A stretch of 10,201 bases of DNA from positions 1 to 10,201 of the forward strand of contig JAGADB010000100.1 in NCBI GenBank assembly GCA_017613815.1, in the 5' to 3' direction. Below are positions 8,122 through 10,201 of the stretch, one piece after another. A program made the translations under genes and the position numbers. This DNA comes from Clostridia bacterium (GTDB lineage Bacteria > Bacillota > Clostridia > Oscillospirales > CAG-382). Position 1 is the stretch's first letter. The number at the start of each line of letters is the position of its first letter. The notes beneath the pieces were generated by a model. The model searched no databases. It was given only the letters and a program-made list of their open reading frames with translations, and was not told where the DNA came from.

Positions 8122-9288
8122 TTGAAAAAGAAAATTCTTATTGCCAATAACAATCTGCATATCGGCGGCATACAGAAGTCGCTCGTAAATCTCCTTTGGG
8201 AGATAAAGGACGGCTACGACGTAACGCTGTATCTATCGTGCTTTTCGGGAGAGCTCTGCGGAGAAATTCCGGAAGGAATAAGGATAATTACGGGAAACAG
8301 ATATACGCAGATAATGGGAATGGAGTTTTCGGAAGCGAAAAAGGCGGGCTTTTTCCCGTTTCTGCTGAGGTTTACCTGCACCGTCATCACAAAGCTTTTC
8401 GGCTTCGACAAGGTGTTCCGCTTTCTCTCAAAAAGGCAGAAAATCGAGGAAAAGTACGACGCCGCCATATCCTTTATGCAGAACAGCAACGGGCACTACT
8501 TTTACGGCGGAATAAACTATATCGTGCTGAACAGCGTAAACGCCGACAAGAAAATCTCGTTCGTGCACTGCGATTTCGGGCATTACGACGGAAACAACAA
8601 AATAAACAGGGAGCAGTATAAAGAATTCGACGAAATCGCCTGCGTCTCCGACAGCGTGGCAAGAAACTTCATTTGCGCCGTGCCCGACGTAAAAGATAAG
8701 GTTCATACGGTTTATAACTGCTATAATATCGGCAAAATAAAGGAGCTTGCAGAAGAGCAGGTGCCGGAAAAATTCGAAAAAGACCGCGTAAACATCTTTT
8801 CGGCTTCCAGAATCAGCCCCGAAAAGGGCATTTCGAGAATGATTCCGGTACTCAAAAAGCTCAAAGACGACGGATTCCTCTTTTCGTGGTACGTCGCCGG
8901 CAAAAAGGGCGCCGATCACGGAAAAACGGATTCTCTCATTAAGGAAAACGGCATGTCCGACTGCGTTTTCCTGCTCGGAAGCAAACTTAACCCGTATCCC
9001 TACTTCAAAATGGCCGACCTCGTGCTCGTTCCTTCGTATAACGAGGCGTCGCCGATGGTCTTCGGGGAAGCGGAAATATTGGGAACCAAAGTCCTCTCGA
9101 CCGACACGCTTTCGGCAAAGGAAATGGTCGAAGAAAGGGATATCGGCTTCGTATGCGAAAACTCCGAAAGCGGTCTTTACGAAAAGTTAAAATACCTGCT
9201 TGAAAATAAGGAGCTTTTGTCGCATTACGAAAGAGAATTTTCGAACGAAAAGGCGAAAAAGCAGTTCGATGCGCTCATAAACGGCTGA
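8122..9288 (+). CDS. Family 4 (GT-B) glycosyltransferase
   Basis: This 388-residue protein is a retaining GT4 glycosyltransferase of the GT-B fold. The N-terminal Rossmann domain opens with KKKILIANNNLHIGGIQKSL (2-21), whose GGIQ loop binds the acceptor side. The C-terminal domain begins at about 222 with VNIFSASRISPEKGI (Arg and Lys expected to bind the donor phosphates), followed by WYVAGKK, VFLLGS and the EX7E motif in NEASPMVFGEAE (E308, E316). It is the last gene of the operon, 18 bases after the previous stop, and would add an internal sugar to the lipid-linked repeat unit. An in-frame TAA at 8116-8118 leaves TTG 8122 as the first possible start. The best ribosome binding site, AAGGGGA (8104-8110), is 11 bases away, so translation may be weak or partly coupled. 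The protein's own N-terminal motif requires a start here. Donor and acceptor are unknown. Confidence 0.92.
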   Translation: MKKKILIANNNLHIGGIQKSLVNLLWEIKDGYDVTLYLSCFSGELCGEIPEGIRIITGNRYTQIMGMEFSEAKKAGFFPFLLRFTCTVITKLFGFDKVFRFLSKRQKIEEKYDAAISFMQNSNGHYFYGGINYIVLNSVNADKKISFVHCDFGHYDGNNKINREQYKEFDEIACVSDSVARNFICAVPDVKDKVHTVYNCYNIGKIKELAEEQVPEKFEKDRVNIFSASRISPEKGISRMIPVLKKLKDDGFLFSWYVAGKKGADHGKTDSLIKENGMSDCVFLLGSKLNPYPYFKMADLVLVPSYNEASPMVFGEAEILGTKVLSTDTLSAKEMVEERDIGFVCENSESGLYEKLKYLLENKELLSHYEREFSNEKAKKQFDALING

Positions 9289-9299
9289 AAAGCACGGTT

Positions 9300-9328
9300 T
9301 TGTGATATATTTTCATATTTTTTAATAA
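9300..9328 (+). promoter_or_regulatory. Possible recR promoter
   Basis: In the 61-base gap before recR, TTGTGA (9300-9305) and TAATAA (9323-9328) are 17 bases apart in A/T-rich DNA. The match to the -10 consensus is only partial and several registers are possible. I see no terminator between the GT4 gene and recR, so recR may also be reached by read-through from the operon upstream. Confidence 0.35.
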
Positions 9329-9349
9329 TAATAAACCGGGGGAAAAAAC

Positions 9350-9976
9350 ATGTCCGAAAACAATTTTTTTGCGTCGCCTCTTGAAAATCTGGCGTCAAAA
9401 TTCAGAAGTCTGCCGGGAATAGGCAAAAAAACGGCATACCGCCTCGCCTTCGCCTTAATCGACTTTCCCGAACAGAAGGCGCTCGACTTCGCAAACGCCA
9501 TAATCGAAGCCAAAAAGAAGATAAAAAAGTGCTCGGTGTGCGGAAACATCTCCGACTCGGAGCTCTGCCCCGTCTGCGCCGACAGAAAGAGAAATAAAAA
9601 GCTTATCTGCGTAGTCGAGGACCCGAGAGACGTGGCGGCGATAATGAAAATTTCGGAATACGGGGGCGTCTTTCACGTGCTGGGAGGACTTTTGTCCCCG
9701 CTTGAAGGCAAAACCCCCGAAATGCTCAATATAAAGAATTTGCTTTCGAGAATAGACGAACTTCTGAAAACCGAAAAGCCGAAGGATATCGAAATAATCA
9801 TCGCGACAAACCCGAGCGTAGAGGGAGACGCGACGGCGATGTATCTGTCAAGGCTCATAAAGAATTTCGGAATAAAGGTAACCCGCCTCGCGTACGGACT
9901 TCCCGTCGGAGGAGATTTGGAATACGCCGACGAAGTAACGCTTGAACGCGCGCTTTCCGGCAGAAACGAGATGTAA
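9350..9976 (+). CDS. recR: Recombination mediator protein RecR
   Basis: This 208-residue protein is RecR, of normal length and complete. RecR forms a DNA-encircling ring and, with RecO (and RecF), loads RecA onto SSB-coated single-stranded DNA during gap repair. All domains are present: helix-hairpin-helix LPGIGKKTAYRLAF (21-34), a C4 zinc site (C61, C64, C73, C76), the Toprim domain with VVEDPRD (88-94), ATNPSVEGDATA (152-163), and the C-terminal YGLPVGGDLEYADEVTLERAL (182-202). The ATG has GGGGGA (9338-9343) 6 bases upstream. The usual partners dnaX and ybaB are not upstream; a polysaccharide operon is. The stop codon is 1 base from the first DnaA-box-like site of the putative origin, with no terminator seen between. 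recR is often found in the origin half of Firmicute chromosomes, which fits the location. Confidence 0.97.
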   Translation: MSENNFFASPLENLASKFRSLPGIGKKTAYRLAFALIDFPEQKALDFANAIIEAKKKIKKCSVCGNISDSELCPVCADRKRNKKLICVVEDPRDVAAIMKISEYGGVFHVLGGLLSPLEGKTPEMLNIKNLLSRIDELLKTEKPKDIEIIIATNPSVEGDATAMYLSRLIKNFGIKVTRLAYGLPVGGDLEYADEVTLERALSGRNEM

Positions 9977-9977
9977 G

Positions 9978-10021
9978 TTATCAACAAAGTAACAATAGGT
10001 TTTCAACCGCGTTGTTGATAA
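9978..10021. repeat. Inverted pair of DnaA-box-like sites
   Basis: TTATCAACAA (9978-9987) and TTGTTGATAA (10012-10021) are perfect 10-base inverted copies separated by 24 bases. Each contains TTATCAACA, one base from the DnaA-box consensus TTATCCACA. Between them a weaker site, TTTTCAACC (10000-10008), lies inside the small dyad GGTTTTCAACC. The long spacer and lack of a T-run make this unlike a terminator. Confidence 0.75.
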
Positions 10022-10032
10022 TTTCCGTAAAA

Positions 10033-10147
10033 TAATCAACCGGTTTTCAACATAATTTCAACTGATTTTTAACCGGAAACGCCGATTTTTTCAACAGTAA
10101 AAAAACGGTAAAAAAGGCATTTTTTCCACATTTCCACAGTTTCAACA
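10033..10147 (+). promoter_or_regulatory. Array of same-direction DnaA-box-like sites
   Basis: Sites read on the + strand, with differences from TTATCCACA: TAATCAACC 10033-10041 (3), TTTTCAACA 10044-10052 (2), ATTTCAACT 10055-10063 (4), TTTTTAACC 10066-10074 (4), TTTTCAACA 10088-10096 (2), TTTTCCACA 10122-10130 (1), ATTTCCACA 10130-10138 (2), GTTTCAACA 10139-10147 (3). Starts are about 11 bases apart in the left block. The last three are nearly head-to-tail and abut the GC-rich patch, as expected for boxes that launch the DnaA filament. The sites with four differences may be chance or low-affinity sites. Confidence 0.75.
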
Positions 10148-10151
10148 CCGC

Positions 10152-10166
10152 CTACTACTACTACTT
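10152..10166 (-). promoter_or_regulatory. DnaA-trio run
   Basis: CTACTACTACTACTT is five consecutive triplets of the form [C/T]T[A/T]; read on the opposite strand this is the 3'-[G/A]A[T/A]-5' DnaA-trio motif. It starts 4 bases after the last DnaA-box-like site, across a GC-rich patch, and leads into the A/T-rich stretch. This is the expected position and polarity for DnaA filament growth on single-stranded DNA. Confidence 0.85.
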
Positions 10167-10168
10167 AC

Positions 10169-10201
10169 TTTTATGTTAAATAATATTTTTTATAAAAAAA
10201 C
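10169..10201. other. Probable DNA unwinding element, incomplete at the right edge
   Basis: From 10169 to 10200 there is only one G (10175) and no C, following directly on the DnaA-trio run. Such a stretch melts easily and is where the origin would first open. It probably continues past the window, so its full length is not known. Confidence 0.75.

Larger units (their letters stand above)
9978..10201. other. Putative chromosomal replication origin (oriC), right side cut by the window edge
   Basis: This 224-base stretch has no gene. In order it holds: an inverted pair of TTATCAACA boxes, further same-strand box-like sites, two TTTCCACA-type boxes packed against a third site, a GC-rich patch CACCGCC (10146-10152), five DnaA-trio triplets (10152-10166), and 32 bases (10169-10200) with a single G. 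In Bacillus subtilis the basal unwinding system has the same order: DnaA boxes, GC-rich spacer, trios read on the opposite strand, A/T-rich unwinding site. DnaA would load from the boxes onto the trio strand and open the DNA to the right. dnaA or dnaN is expected just beyond the window. The alternative, a plasmid iteron origin, fits badly with a chromosomal recR next door and irregular spacing. Confidence 0.85.

Noticed and set aside
9978..10021. Inverted repeat as a recR terminator
   Set aside because: The 24-base loop, A/T-rich stem and absence of a T-run do not fit; the arms match DnaA boxes better.
10107..10127. A/T-rich hairpin (A-run, GGCA, T-run) as a terminator
   Set aside because: The stem is almost only A-T pairs with a mismatch below it; it is more likely simple A/T tracts between origin boxes.
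9978..10147. Plasmid or phage iterons, or a CRISPR array
   Set aside because: Spacing between sites is irregular, sites vary in sequence, and the neighbour is a chromosomal recR; no repeat-spacer regularity for CRISPR.
10152..10166. CTA repeats as a plain microsatellite
   Set aside because: Position next to DnaA boxes and a GC-rich patch, and lead-in to an A/T-rich stretch, match the DnaA-trio element; chance repeat is less likely.

Overview
The window looks like chromosomal DNA of a low-to-moderate GC Firmicute, most likely an uncultured Clostridia-type (gut-like) bacterium. The reasons are strong AG-rich ribosome binding sites, occasional TTG starts, A-rich codon use with many ATA and AAA codons, and a Bacillus/Clostridium-style replication origin. 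All seven recognisable genes are on the + strand. The lineage call is an inference from style, not from a database match.

Layout. (1) Positions 1-1714 are the end of a cell-surface polysaccharide cluster: the C-terminal two thirds of a polysaccharide pyruvyl transferase overlapping a GT2 glycosyltransferase. They are closed by a clear intrinsic terminator at 1735-1763. (2) A strong sigma-A-type promoter (1788-1816) starts a second, tightly packed operon, 1880-9288. It holds a priming phosphoglycosyltransferase fused to a GT2 domain, a Wzy/O-antigen-ligase-type membrane protein, two tandem Wzz-like membrane proteins and a GT4 glycosyltransferase. (3) recR, a recombinational repair gene, occupies 9350-9976. 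(4) Positions 9978-10201 hold no gene. They carry a cluster of DnaA-box-like sites, then a GC-rich patch, a run of DnaA-trio triplets and an almost pure A/T stretch, which is the arrangement of a bacterial oriC unwinding region.

How the genes work together. In the second operon the fused enzyme would put the first sugar phosphate on undecaprenyl phosphate and probably add the next sugar. The GT4 and the upstream GT2 would extend the repeat unit, and the pyruvyl transferase may add a pyruvate ketal. The Wzy-like protein would polymerise or ligate, and the two Wzz-like proteins would control chain length or export. No flippase, tyrosine kinase or phosphatase is visible in this window.

The most notable observation is the likely chromosomal origin at the right edge. 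Its DnaA boxes favour a TCAAC core over the usual TCCAC. Every gene in the window is transcribed towards it, so these genes would run head-on to the left-going replication fork.
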